Shown here one piece after another: positions 55,596-64,000 of a DNA stretch of 64,000 nucleotides. Within the stretch, counting starts at the first letter, position 1, and each line of letters begins with the position of its first letter. The notes beneath the pieces are model-generated. The model saw only the letters and a list, made by a program, of their open reading frames with translations, searched no databases and was not told the DNA's origin. Both the position numbers and the translations under genes were made by a program. Source of the stretch: Streptacidiphilus sp. 4-A2 (GTDB taxonomy: Bacteria; Actinomycetota; Actinomycetes; Streptomycetales; Streptomycetaceae); contig JAAFYY010000001.1 of the NCBI GenBank assembly GCA_014284505.1, positions 5,691,845-5,755,844 on the forward strand. The letters are read 5' to 3'.

Positions 55596-56750
55596 ATGGC
55601 TTCTGACACGCAGACGACGGCACTTGAGGAGTCCGTACGCACGGCCCTCGGGACCGTGCAGGACCCGGAGATCCACCGGCCGATCACCGAGCTGGGCATG
55701 GTCAAGTCGGTGGAGATCGACGCGGCGGGCGCGGCGCGGGTCGCCGTGTGGCTGACCGTGGCCGGCTGCCCGATGCGGGAGACCATCACCAGCCGGGTGA
55801 CCGAGGCCGTGCGCGGCGTGCCCGGGATCACCTCGGTCGCCGTGGAGCTCGATGTGATGAGCACCGAGCAGCGCCAGGAACTGGCGTCCCTGCTGCGCGG
55901 CGGCAAGCCCGACAAGGAGATCCCGTTCGCCCAGCCCGGGTCGCTGACCCGGGTGTACGCGGTGGCCTCGGGCAAGGGCGGGGTCGGCAAGTCCTCGGTG
56001 ACGGTGAACCTCGCCACCGCGCTGGCCGGCGAGGGGCTGAAGGTCGCGGTGGTCGACGCCGACATCTACGGCCACAGCGTGCCCCGGATGCTGGGTGTGG
56101 AGGGGCGTCCCACCCAGGTCGAGAACATGATCATGCCGCCGTCGGCGCACGGCGTGAAGGTCATCTCCATCGGCATGTTCGTCCCGGACAACGGCCCGGT
56201 GGTCTGGCGCGGACCGATGCTGCACCGCGCGCTCCAGCAGTTCCTCGCCGACGTCTACTGGGGCGACCTGGACGTGCTGCTGCTGGACCTGCCGCCGGGG
56301 ACCGGGGACATCGCCATCTCGGTGGCGCAGCTGGTGCCCAACGCCGAGATCCTGATCGTCACCACGCCCCAGCAGGCGGCGGCCGAGGTCGCCGAGCGGG
56401 CCGGGACGATCGCCCTGCACACCCACCAGACCATCGTCGGCGTGATCGAGAACATGTCCGGCATGCCCTGCCCGCACTGCGGCGAGATGGTGGACGTCTT
56501 CGGCACCGGCGGCGGCCAGACCGTCTCCGACGCGCTGACCAAGGCCACCGGGACCAAGGTGCCGGTGCTCGGCAGCATCCCGATCGACGTGCGGCTCCGC
56601 CAGGGCGGCGACGAGGGCAAGCCGGTCGTGCTCAGCGACCCGGAGTCGCCCGCCGGGGAGGCGCTGCGCGGCATCGCCAAGAAGCTCTCCAGCCGCCAGC
56701 GGGGGCTCTCCGGCCTGTCGCTGGGGATCACCCCGCGCAACAAGTTCTGA
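55596..56750 (+). CDS. mrp: Mrp/NBP35 iron-sulfur cluster carrier ATPase
   Basis: The 384-residue protein is complete. Residues 1-95 are a MIP18/DUF59 domain (VQDPEIHRPITELGMVKSV). The ParA-like ATPase has deviant Walker A ASGKGGVGKSSV, VVDADIYGHSVPRMLG, LLLDLPPGTGD and a CPHC motif for cluster binding in ENMSGMPCPHCGEMVDVFG. It carries [4Fe-4S] clusters to apoproteins in the cytoplasm. No ribosome site is seen; TACCAT seven bases before ATG suggests a leaderless transcript. It matches Rv1229c in a block with tatB, htrA, rseA and sigE. Confidence 0.96.
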   Translation: MASDTQTTALEESVRTALGTVQDPEIHRPITELGMVKSVEIDAAGAARVAVWLTVAGCPMRETITSRVTEAVRGVPGITSVAVELDVMSTEQRQELASLLRGGKPDKEIPFAQPGSLTRVYAVASGKGGVGKSSVTVNLATALAGEGLKVAVVDADIYGHSVPRMLGVEGRPTQVENMIMPPSAHGVKVISIGMFVPDNGPVVWRGPMLHRALQQFLADVYWGDLDVLLLDLPPGTGDIAISVAQLVPNAEILIVTTPQQAAAEVAERAGTIALHTHQTIVGVIENMSGMPCPHCGEMVDVFGTGGGQTVSDALTKATGTKVPVLGSIPIDVRLRQGGDEGKPVVLSDPESPAGEALRGIAKKLSSRQRGLSGLSLGITPRNKF

Positions 56751-56828
56751 CCGCACCAAGTCTGACCGGGCCGGGCTCCGACCGCGCCGAGTTCTGACCG
56801 GTCGGGCTCCGACCCGGCTCCGAACCTA

Positions 56829-56858
56829 CCGGCCCGGCACCGCGAGGTGCCGGGCCGG
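56829..56858. terminator. Terminator between mrp and a convergent gene
   Basis: A perfect 13-bp stem CCGGCCCGGCACC with its complement and the tetraloop GCGA lies five bases from the stop of the convergent gene. Confidence 0.9.
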
Positions 56859-56863
56859 CGTGC

Positions 56864-57526
56864 TCAGGAGCCGTAGCCGGCCAGGTCGGTCACCGTGGTG
56901 AAGCCCAGCGCATAGGCGCTGACGCCGCGGCCGTAAGCGCCCAGGTGGACCCCGGGCGCGTCCCCGGCCAGCACCCAGCCGTACTCGGACTCGCGGTAGC
57001 GGAACGGCTGCGGGGTGCCGTTGACCGGCAGCGTCAGCGGGGACCAGCCGGGGCCGCCGAGGTCGTCGGCGAGCTCCCAGGCCAGATTGGACTGCTGGTC
57101 CAGCCAGGTCTGCCGCATCTCCCGGCCGAGCGGGGCCTGGGCGGTGACCCCCAGCAGCCCGGAGCCGGCCAGCCAGGCGGCGGAGGAGACCGAGGTGGCC
57201 TCCAGCATCCCGGTGCCGTCGCCCAAGCCGCCGGGACGGGCGGCAGGCCACGGTGACCACCACCGCGAAGCGCCGGTCGTCCAGCAGGTCGGCGGCGTCG
57301 GTGGAGCCCACCGCGCTGCCGCGCGGGATGTAGCCGCGGTCGGGTTCGTCGCCGTGACCGATGGAGCCGTAGTGCACTCGGCCGTCCGGGTCGCGGGTGA
57401 CCGGGGTCAGCCAGCGCTGCCCGGTCCAGGCGTCGTCCAGGCTGTACCAGGGGAAGTCGGCCCGCAGATAGCCGTCGAGGCGGGCACGGCCGCCCCGGGC
57501 GACCTGGTACGGCTGCTGCTGTCCAT
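56864..57526 (-). CDS. Conserved actinobacterial protein of unknown function, frameshifted
   Basis: ATG 57526 with GGAGG six bases upstream starts MDSSSRT; adding one C after GA gives QQPYQVARGG instead. Later blocks, in another frame, are SIGHGDEPDRGYIPRGSAVG and RRFAVVVTVA. After a second break near 57230 come GMLEATSVSSAAWLAGSGLL, RYRESEYGWVLAGDAPGVHL and AYGRGVSAYALGFTTVTDL. This is a roughly 220-residue protein conserved beside mrp in streptomycetes. No catalytic residues can be named, and no signal peptide or membrane segment is seen. Confidence 0.75.
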
Positions 57527-57694
57527 CCCGTCCCTCCGGTAGTGGCGCCCTTCGGTGACGGGGCGCTGACTCAGAGCAACCATAGCGGGCCGAACAGCGG
57601 CGCGGACCGGCCGGAGCCGGTCCGCGCCGCTGGTGGCGTCGGGTCTGGTACCGCGGCGGGCGCGGTCACCCCGGGCCCAGGAGGCCCGGGCGGG

Positions 57695-58120
57695 TCAGGT
57701 CGCGTCGAGGTCGTAGGGCGCGGCCTCGCCCGCCGCCAGCGGGGCGGTGGCGGGCTTGTCCAGCGTGACCTTGCCCAGCGGGTCGCGCTGGGCGGAGCGG
57801 ACCGCGGCGGTGGCGTCGGCCGCGTCCTTGCTGAAGCCGTTCTTGAGCTCCTGCAGCTCGCTCAGGCCGAAGTCGTCCCCGTGCTGCGCCAGCTGCTTGC
57901 GGACGAAGGTCTTCGGGTTGAGGTCCTCGAACTCGAAGTCCTGGTACTCCGGGCCGAGCTCCTTGCGGATGTCCTGCTTGGCGGACTCGGAGAACTCCCG
58001 GAGCTTGCGGATGAAGCCCATGGCCTCGGCGACCAGCTTGGGGAGCTTGTCCGGGCCGAAGATGACCACGGCCAGGATCACCAGCGCCACCAGCTTGATG
58101 GGGCCTATGTCGAACAACAC
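57695..58120 (-). CDS. tatB: Twin-arginine translocase subunit TatB
   Basis: The 141-residue protein has an N-terminal membrane helix (IGPIKLVALVILAVVIFGPD), then the TatB FGPDKLPKL turn, an amphipathic helix (FIRKLREFSESAKQDIRKEL) and a disordered C-terminus. TatB forms the twin-arginine signal receptor with TatC; the TatA and TatC genes are not in this window. AGGGGAG lies seven bases before GTG. It is downstream of htrA on the same strand, as in mycobacteria (Rv1224). Confidence 0.93.
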   Translation of the reverse strand: MLFDIGPIKLVALVILAVVIFGPDKLPKLVAEAMGFIRKLREFSESAKQDIRKELGPEYQDFEFEDLNPKTFVRKQLAQHGDDFGLSELQELKNGFSKDAADATAAVRSAQRDPLGKVTLDKPATAPLAAGEAAPYDLDAT

Positions 58121-58289
58121 CGTGATGCTCCCCTGAGAGACGAGGACGGCCGTACCGGGGTATGCCGCGGACCGTATCCGACCAGAGTAATCGCCCCGGG
58201 TGCCGGCGGGACCATGCGACGACGACCAGATGGCAGCGGATTCACCCAGGATTCGCCCCCGCTTCGCCGCGAAGGGGCCTGAACACCCC

Positions 58290-59567
58290 TCAGGCCGCTC
58301 CGGAGGGCGCCGTGCCGACGACCGCGCGCAGCGGTACCGAGACGGTCAGCGTCAGCGCGCCGCGCTGCACCGTGAGCACCGCCACAGTGCCCGGGGCCCG
58401 CCCCCGGACCAGTGCGATCAGGTCGTCGGCGCTGCTCACCGGGGTGCCGCCGACGGCGGTCACCACATCGCCTGGGCGCAGCAGCACCGCGCCGGGGGCC
58501 GTGGACCGCAGCACCTGACCGCCGCCCTGGTAGCCGAGGTTCAAGGTCACCCCGAGCGCGCTGTGGGTCACCCGCAGGCCGTCGATCAGCTCGGTGGCGA
58601 CCCGCATCGCCTGGTCGATGGGTATCGCGAAGCCGATGCCCACGCTGCCCGCCTCGGCGCCGGTCCCGTACGGGTCACCGGAACCGGCCTCGACCGTGTG
58701 GATCGCGGTGTTGACGCCCACCACCGCGCCCGAGGAGTCGAGCAGCGGGCCGCCGGAGTTCCCGGGGTTGATCGCAGCATCGGTCTGGAGCGCGTCCAGA
58801 TAGGACAGGCCGGGCCCCGCACCGCTACCACCGGTCACCGGCCGGTCCAGCGAGCTGACGATCCCGGCGGTGACGGTGGAACGCAGGCCGAAGGGCGCGC
58901 CGATGGCCAGCACCGGGTCGCCGACCCGCAGCCCGGCGGCCGAGCCCAGCGCGATCGGGTGCAGCCCGGCCACGCCCTTGACGTCGATCACCGCGAGGTC
59001 GGAGGAGACGTCCCGGCCGACCAGCGAGGCCGCGTGCTGCTGGCCGCTGTTGAAGGCGACGGTGATCCGTCCCGGGCGGCCCAGCGGGGCGACCACATGG
59101 TTGTTGGTGAGGATGTCGCCCTTGCCGTCCAGCACGATGCCGGTGCCGGTGACCGTGTCCGAGCCGTCGGTGACCCGCAGGTAGACCACCCCGGGCAGGG
59201 CCGACTGGACCACGTCGGCGGTGCTGCCGGAATCCCGGTGGACGCTGGCCCCGGGCACCGGGCGCAGGGTGATCCGGCCGCCCTGCCGCTCGCCCTGGAC
59301 CAGGGCGCCCACCCCGCCGCCGAGCACCCCGGCACCGGCGATCACCAGCAGGCCGCCGAGCAGCACCCGCAGCGTGGGCCGGACCCGCCCGCCCGGCCGG
59401 CCCTGGCGGCCCCAGGGCCCGGCAGCCGGGAGCGGCCCGGGCTCCGGCAGTGGCCCGGCCGGCCTGCCCGCGGGCAGGCCGAAGCCAGGACCGTGACCGG
59501 TCGGCCCGTCGGGATGGCTCCACCAACCCGGCGTGCCGTTCCCGCCGCCTAGCTCTTCGCCGGACAT
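58290..59567 (-). CDS. htrA: Membrane-anchored HtrA/DegP-type serine protease with PDZ
   Basis: The 425-residue protein is complete. A Pro/Gly-rich cytoplasmic tail is followed by a transmembrane helix (LRVLLGGLLVIAGAGVLGGG, about 66-88). The trypsin-like domain has His in LTNNHVVAP, Asp in SSDLAVIDV and Ser in INPGNSGGPLLDSSG, and a C-terminal PDZ has LLRPGDVVTAVGGTPVSSAD. It handles misfolded proteins outside the membrane. GGAGG lies eight bases before ATG. It is the third gene of the sigma factor/anti-sigma/htrA/tatB set, matching Rv1221-Rv1224. Confidence 0.95.
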   Translation of the reverse strand: MSGEELGGGNGTPGWWSHPDGPTGHGPGFGLPAGRPAGPLPEPGPLPAAGPWGRQGRPGGRVRPTLRVLLGGLLVIAGAGVLGGGVGALVQGERQGGRITLRPVPGASVHRDSGSTADVVQSALPGVVYLRVTDGSDTVTGTGIVLDGKGDILTNNHVVAPLGRPGRITVAFNSGQQHAASLVGRDVSSDLAVIDVKGVAGLHPIALGSAAGLRVGDPVLAIGAPFGLRSTVTAGIVSSLDRPVTGGSGAGPGLSYLDALQTDAAINPGNSGGPLLDSSGAVVGVNTAIHTVEAGSGDPYGTGAEAGSVGIGFAIPIDQAMRVATELIDGLRVTHSALGVTLNLGYQGGGQVLRSTAPGAVLLRPGDVVTAVGGTPVSSADDLIALVRGRAPGTVAVLTVQRGALTLTVSVPLRAVVGTAPSGAA

Positions 59568-59623
59568 TCGAGGATCCTCCACCACACCTGGAAGTGGGTA
59601 GATTCAACCAGGTCCGGGCCCGG

Positions 59624-60619
59624 TCAGCGGCGCGAACCCCCGACCAGGGCCGGCAGCCCGGCCGCCGGGGCGCTGGGCCGGCCGACGGCGGCACCGGCGG
59701 CACCGCCGCGTGCGGGGCGTCCAGCACGTTGGCCCCGTTCAACGAGTTGGCCCCGTTCAGCGAGTTGGCTGCGTTCAGCGAGTTCGACACGGCCAGCGAG
59801 TTGGCCGCGTTCATCGGCACGGCGGCGGCGCGGTTGCCGCCCCGGCCGCCGAGGGCCGGGAACTGGCCGCTGCCGGGGCCGCTGCTGGAGTCGGCGACCG
59901 GCGCCACATTGCCGTAGGGCTCGTCCAGCGGGGTGCCCGAGGCGGTCACCCGGTGACCGCGCTGCCCAGGGCCACCGCCGCGACCGAGAACGCGCCGGCC
60001 GCCGCGAAGGCGAAGCGGCGGCCCCGGGCCAGCGGGCCGGGGGCGGCCGCCCGGACCGGCGCCGGCGCGGGCTCACGGCGGGCAGCCAGCGGATCGTCCA
60101 TCCGGGCGGCGATCGGGCGCTGCTCGGCGCGGAACGGCACGCCCCGCTCGGCCCGCGGGTCGACCCCGGGCAGCGGGTTGTCCGCGCCCAGCGCGCCACG
60201 GCCGAACAGCCCGGTGCCGAAGCCGGAGGAGCCGGAGCCCAGCGAGCTGCCGCCGAACACGCCGCGCATCAGCTGGCCGCCGGAGCCGGGCGGGCGGCCC
60301 TGGCCGGAGTCGTCGTCCAGGGAGTCCATCGAGATCGCCAGCAGCCGGTTCATCAGCAGCTGGCTCGGGTCCGGCGGGGTGGAGGCGGCCAGCCGGCTCT
60401 TCAGCCGCCGTTCCTCCTCCGCACGGGCCAGACAGGGCGCGCAGGTCGCCAGGTGGGACAGCACGCGCTCGCGCGCGTCATGGTCCAGTTCGCCGTCGAC
60501 GAAGGCGGCCATCCGGTCGCCCAGATGCTGTTCGGCCGCCGGGACGCCGGGGGCGGGCGGTTGACCCGCAGTTCCACGACGACCTCGGGCTGCCGGGCGC
60601 GACGAGGCTGCTCCGTCAC
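59624..60619 (-). CDS. rseA: Zinc-binding anti-sigma factor (RseA type), frameshifted
   Basis: The roughly 330-residue protein has the ZAS motif HLATCAPC after DRMAAFVDGELDHDARERVL, so it should bind and inhibit the ECF sigma factor encoded just upstream. One transmembrane-like helix (RFAFAAAGAFSVAAVALGSA) follows the Gly-rich linker. Frame breaks occur near 60555, at 59945 (GGG for GGGG; the tail continues VTASGTPLDEPYGNVAPVAD) and near 59650; the gene most likely ends at 59624. The outer tail has hexapeptide repeats. GTG 60619 overlaps the sigma-factor stop (GTGA) and has GGAGG. Confidence 0.88.
59721..59815 (-). repeat. 18-bp repeats coding NAANSL-type hexapeptides
   Basis: Five tandem 18-bp units on the minus strand encode NAANSL, AVSNSL, NAANSL, NGANSL and NGANVL in the predicted extracytoplasmic tail of the anti-sigma factor. 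The third-position changes show the array is old enough to have diverged. Confidence 0.88.
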
Positions 60620-61448
60620 GACGAGAGCCTCCGTTCCGACAGCTCGTCGGCCGGGGCGGTCGGCGAGGTGCTGGAGGCAGCGGCCAGAGCGGTGCCCGCG
60701 GCACCGGTCTGCACGCCTTCCAGGGACGCCCCCCGACGCTCGCGGCCCTCGTGCGCGCCGGGCGCGCGGTGCTGGAGCGAGGCCCGCAGATGGGCGCGGC
60801 CCCGGTGGATCCGGCTGCGGACGGTGCCCAGCTTCACGCCCAGGGTCGCCGCGATCTCCTCGTAGGACAGGCCCTCGATGTCGCAGAGCACCACCGCGGC
60901 GCGGAACTCGGGCGCCAGGGTGTCCAGGGCCTGCTGCACGTCGGCGTCGAAGTGGGTGTCGTAGAAGTGCTGCGCGGGCGACGGCTCGCGGCTGGGCAGA
61001 CGCTCGGCGGCGTCCTCGGCCAGCGCGTCGAAACGGATCCGCTGCTTGCGGCGGACCATGTCCAGGAAGAGGTTGGTGGTGATCCGGTGCAGCCAGCCCT
61101 CGAAGGTGCCGGGGGTGTAGGTGGACAGCGAGCGGAACACCCGGACGAAGACCTCCTGGGTGAGGTCCTCGGCGTCGTGCTGGTTGCCCGTGAGCCGGTA
61201 GGCGAGCCGGTAGACCCGGGCGCTGTGCGTCTGGACGATCTCCTCCCAGCTGGGGGAGTCCACGTCGTGGTCGCGCCGTCCTCGTCGAAGGAGGCGGTGT
61301 GGGTTGTCTGCGCGTGCTCCGGCTGCGGCTCACTCATCACGGGCTTCGGCGTCGGGTCTGGCGCGAGACCGCGAAAGTGCCGCGAACGGGCGCCCCCCTC
61401 GACCACACCTCCTCGATCGACTCTTCTGCCAAGCAGAGCCACCACCAT
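60616..61448 (-). CDS. ECF RNA polymerase sigma factor (SigE-of-mycobacteria type), frameshifted near start
   Basis: Region 2 is RVYRLAYRLTGNQHDAEDLT with FVRVFRSLSTYTPGTFEGWL and HRITTNLFLDMVRRKQ; region 4 is EFRAAVVLCDIEGLSYEEIA with GTVRSRIHRGRAHLRASL. The N-terminal extension SEPQPEHAQTTHTASFDEDG joins the core (WTPP then SWEEIVQTHS) if the CCCCC run at 61250-61257 has one more C. Starts at 61448 (GAGG upstream) or 61337 are possible. It is equivalent to Rv1221, an envelope-stress sigma factor. It is not the S. coelicolor gene also called sigE, so no symbol is given. The stop overlaps the anti-sigma start. Confidence 0.92.
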
Positions 61449-61618
61449 AGCCGCCTCGCCCGTTAGTACCGGATAAAAGCCAATCACCGTACAAGCCCAC
61501 CTGCGGTCATTCCCGCAGCGGGGGCCGCGCCAGGACTCGTCCGGGCGCCTTACTCAACCGTCACAACGGTCAGCGGCAGCCGCCGGTTCCGCCGCTACCC
61601 ACTAACCTGTGGCCTGAA

Positions 61619-62278
61619 TTGTCGACTCAGCACGCGGACCACGGACTAAGGGAAGCCATCGCCGGCTACGGGCAGTCGGACCCGGGTCTCGCCGACGCCT
61701 ACGCCCTGGAGGACGAGGCACTGCTGCACGCCGGGCCCAGTCCGAGTTCGCCGGGGTGCGCCCGGTCTCCCCCGGCAGCGGCGCGGCGCTGCGGGTGCTG
61801 GCCGCGGCGCTGGCCGCCAAGGGGGTGGTGGAGATCGGCACCGGCGCGGGCGTGTCGGGGATCTGCCTGCTGCGCGGGATGCGCCCGGACGGGGTGCTGA
61901 CCACCGTGGACATCCAGCCCGGCCTCCAGCGGCAGGCCCGGGAGATCTTCGCCGCCGCCGGATTCCCGGCCGGGCGGACCCGCTGCATCCCCGGGCCGGC
62001 CCTGGAGGTGCTGCCCAGGCTCGCCGACGGCCAGTACGACCTGGTGTTCTGCGACGGCGATCCGGCCGAGTCGCCGGAGTACCTCGCTGAATCGTTGCGC
62101 CTGCTGCGGCCCGGCGGGATGGTCTGCTTCGAGGGGACGCTCAGCGCCCTGGACCGCGACTCCTACGACGACCGGGCGCATGCCGCCCGGGAGCTGGTCA
62201 GCACCGTCCGGGAGCATCCCCGGCTGCTGAGCGCTGCTGCCGGTCGGCGACGGGCTGCTCTGCGCCGTCCGCCGCTGA
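61619..62278 (+). CDS. SAM-dependent O-methyltransferase, frameshifted
   Basis: The roughly 220-residue class I methyltransferase has the SAM motif VVEIGTGAGVSGICLL, TTVDIQP, YDLVFCDGDPAESPEYLAES and LRLLRPGGMVCFEGTLS; the end LLPVGDGLLCAVRR is in a third frame. Breaks lie near 61735 and 62235. It matches the O-methyltransferase family 3 protein at Rv1220c, divergent from the sigma factor as here. TTG 61619 is the only plausible start and has no ribosome site; TAACCT about ten bases upstream suggests a leaderless transcript. The substrate is unknown. Confidence 0.9.
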
Positions 62279-62410
62279 GCCCGAACCCGCGGCCCGGGTA
62301 CGACCGGACGGGGGTACGACTGTGGCCCTGGGCCCGCGCCCCTTGAAGCGGGATGCGAGCCCAGAGCCACACTCGTCATTACTGCGATAGTGCGAGGTGT
62401 CCCGGAGGGA

Positions 62411-62578
62411 TCAGCCGAGGACCTTCTTCAGGGCATCGCCGAGCGCGCCGGCCTCGTCCGGGGTCAGCTCGACCACCAGCCGACCGCCGCCTTCGAGCGG
62501 TACTCGCATGACGATGCCCCGCCCCTCCTTGGTCACCTCGAGCGGGCCGTCGCCCGTCCGCGGCTTCATGGCCGCCAT
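62411..62578 (-). CDS. DUF3117 protein
   Basis: The complete 55-residue protein, with MKPRTGDGPLEVTKEGRGIV, RVPLEGGGRLVVELTPDEA and ALGDALKKVLG, is the full DUF3117 family, a small actinobacterial strand-rich protein of unknown function. AAGGGGAA lies before the ATG. The 131-base gap from the methyltransferase carries no clear signal. Confidence 0.95.
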   Translation of the reverse strand: MAAMKPRTGDGPLEVTKEGRGIVMRVPLEGGGRLVVELTPDEAGALGDALKKVLG

Positions 62579-62896
62579 GCTCGTTCCCCTTCCTGCGAAC
62601 CTGCTCACCGACGCACCCACGGCCCGTCCACCGCAGGTATCGAACGCATTGATCGGACCCCAGTATCCCGCATCGGGGACCTGATGACCAACATCACTGC
62701 TCCCCCCTGCCCCAGAACCCCGGCGGAACCCTGGTGGGCCATCTTCCGAACGCGCCTCAGTTCCCTTCCGCGACCGCCCCGGAGACGGCACTCCGACATC
62801 TCCCGGACAGCGCAACGTGGGCTACGTCACATCATCCCGCGGCCCGGCGTTCCGTCATGCTGGAATGGGAATACTGATCAGTAATGAGGAGACCGC
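62579..62896 (+). promoter_or_regulatory. Intergenic region with operator-like palindrome before enoyl-CoA hydratase
   Basis: This 318-base divergent region ends with a perfect 12-bp palindrome TACTGATCAGTA at 62872-62883, overlapping the ribosome-site region of the hydratase gene (GAGGAG follows at once). Such a site could bind a fatty-acid-responsive TetR or GntR regulator; none is adjacent. No gene is seen in the rest of the region. Confidence 0.5.
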
Positions 62897-63692
62897 ATGG
62901 CCGACAGCGTTCTGTACGAGCTGACCGACGGACTGGCCGTCGTCACCATCAACCGGCCCGAGGCCATGAACTCGCTCGACACGCCGACCAAGGTCGCGCT
63001 GCGGGACGCGATGGCTGCCGCCAAGGAGGACCGGGCCGTCCGTGCGGTGCTGCTCACCGGCGCCGGTGACCGGGCCTTCTGCGTCGGCCAGGACCTCAAG
63101 GAGCACCTGGGCAAGCTGGTGGACGCCCGCGAGGGCGGCGCGCCGCCGCTGCACCGTGCGCGACCACTACAACCCGCTGGTCACCGCCATCGCCACGATG
63201 CCCAAGCCGGTGTCGCCGGGATCAACGGGGTCGCCGCGGGCGCCGGCGCCAGCCTGGCCTGGGCCTGCGACTTCCGGGTGCTGGCCGACCACGGCGGCTT
63301 CAACACCTCCTTCGCCGGGGTGGCGCTCACCGCGGACTCCGGGCCTCCTGGACCCTGCCGCGGCTGGTCGGCCACGCCAAGGCCACCGAGCTGCTGATGT
63401 TCCCGCAGACCGTCCCGGCCGCCGAGGCGCTGGCGCTGGCCTGGCGCACAAGGTCGTCCCGGGCGCCGAGCTGGCAGCGACCGCGCTGGAGCTCGCCCGC
63501 ACCCTGGCCGCCGGTCCGACCGTGGCCTACGGCGCGATCAAGGAGTCGCTGGCCTACGGAGCCTCGCACTCCCTGGTGGACGCCCTGGCCAAGGAGGACG
63601 AGCTGCAGACCCTCGCCGGGAGCTCGGCCGACCACTGGATCGCGGTGCAGGCGTTCCTGGCCAAGGAGAAGCCGAAGTACACCGGCGCCTGA
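62897..63692 (+). CDS. Enoyl-CoA hydratase/isomerase (crotonase family), frameshifted
   Basis: The roughly 265-residue crotonase-fold protein has VTINRPEAMNSLDTPTKVAL, the oxyanion segment RAFCVGQDLKEH, GINGVAAGAGASLAWACDFR in a second frame, and FNTSFAGVALTADSG with PRLVGHAKATELLM. ELARTLAAGPTVAYGAIKES and the end KEKPKYTGA follow. Crotonases hydrate 2-enoyl-CoA or carry out isomerisation; no Glu pair typical of a true hydratase is certain, so the reaction stays open. About four frame breaks occur between 63150 and 63450. GAGGAG lies six bases before ATG. Confidence 0.9.
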
Positions 63693-63720
63693 GCCACTGA
63701 CCGTCCGCCGTTCGAACGCG

Positions 63721-63736
63721 CGCCGTTCGAACGGCG
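63721..63736. terminator. Palindrome between convergent genes (possible terminator)
   Basis: CGCCGTTCGAACGGCG is a perfect 16-bp palindrome, and a related GCGCCGTTCGAACGCGC overlaps it upstream. It lies 28 bases after the hydratase stop and next to the end of the convergent glycosylase gene. Confidence 0.55.
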
Positions 63737-63742
63737 CGGCGT

Positions 63743-64000
63743 TCAGACGGTCGTCGTTCGTAGCAGTCGGCCAGATGGTCGTCGACCAGGCCGCAGGCCT
63801 GCATCAGCGCGTAGGCGGTGGTCGGGCCGACAAGCGCAGTCCGCGGCGCTTCAGCTCCTTGGCGAGCGCCGTGGACTGCGGGTCCGGGGTCGGCCAGGGT
63901 CTTCGGCCGGGACGCGGTTATTCGTCCAGACCGCCGTCCAGCTCCAGTACCGCCCGGGCGTTGGCGATGGTCGCCACCTTGGCCCGGGGATGATGCCCTC
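63743..64000 (-). CDS. tag: DNA-3-methyladenine glycosylase I, C-terminal part (N-terminus off the right edge)
   Basis: Read with frame corrections, the minus strand gives KVATIANARAVLELDGGLDE, then SxALAKELKRRGLR, VGPTTAYALMQACGLVDDHL and ADCY. This is the conserved end of Tag, which removes 3-methyladenine from alkylated DNA. The His of the VDDH motif and the Cys of ADC are zinc-site candidates in the family. Frame breaks occur near 63830, 63890 and 63755; the stop is placed at 63743. It matches the position of Rv1210. Confidence 0.8.

Overview
The window is chromosomal DNA of a very high G+C actinobacterium, most probably a streptomycete (Streptomyces, Kitasatospora, Streptacidiphilus or a close relative; the genus cannot be fixed by eye). 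The evidence is the extreme G/C bias at third codon positions, frequent GTG and TTG starts, many 4-base start/stop overlaps, and families typical of Streptomycetaceae (WblC, PPA1309, DUF3117, DUF3107, the DUF6758-type zinc-ribbon protein). I recognise no phage, IS element, CRISPR array, rRNA or secondary-metabolite core enzyme. It reads as conserved core chromosome.

Layout. 1-5.4 kb: end of a TPR-like protein, two tandem initiator tRNA genes, a PPA1309 protein, a YlbL-type PDZ/Lon-like protease, MoaE and an SDR. 5.6-11.3 kb: DUF2342 metalloprotease-like protein, NUDIX hydrolase, SprT/YgjP metallopeptidase, an orphan E1/ThiF-like protein and an ABC1 kinase. 11.4-15.6 kb: antibiotic-responsive wblC (whiB7) with its whole control region, then uvrD2 and mycoredoxin. 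15.7-26 kb: GntR regulator, NudC, M20 dipeptidase, a PadR/ABC exporter operon, an EEP nuclease/phosphatase and a membrane PP2C phosphatase. 26.2-33.6 kb: the AdnAB helicase-nuclease and an alkyltransferase-like protein. 33.7-43.4 kb: an LPG-synthase-TM membrane protein, MoeZ, a PelF-like glycosyltransferase/membrane protein/epimerase cluster, a lipoprotein and a hydrolase. 43.5-53.9 kb: TetR, DUF3107, a ferritin-like protein, a large DEAD-box helicase, a hydrolase, PHP phosphatase and small conserved proteins. 53.9-64 kb: EamA transporter, Mrp, TatB, HtrA, anti-sigma factor, ECF sigma factor, O-methyltransferase, DUF3117, enoyl-CoA hydratase and the C-terminus of DNA-3-methyladenine glycosylase I.

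The gene order follows two blocks of the Mycobacterium tuberculosis chromosome: Rv3194c-Rv3211 (PDZ, DUF2342, ABC1 kinase, whiB7, uvrD2, mrx1, nudC, adnB, adnA, alkyltransferase-like, moeZ, TetR, DUF3107, ferritin-like, DEAD helicase) and Rv1210-Rv1229c (tag, methyltransferase, sigE, rseA, htrA, tatB, mrp). The window therefore joins DNA repair, drug and redox stress response, sulfur/molybdenum cofactor chemistry and envelope stress.

Caution: well over half of the longer conserved genes are broken by 1-base frameshifts, many in C or G runs, while residues on both sides still match the family. Uncorrected sequencing error is the simplest explanation. I annotate these as single CDSs with the frameshift noted, not as pseudogenes. 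The best candidate for new biology is the wblC leader, which has an AT-patch promoter, a 121-codon upstream ORF and a strong intrinsic terminator. No clear undescribed multi-gene system was found.
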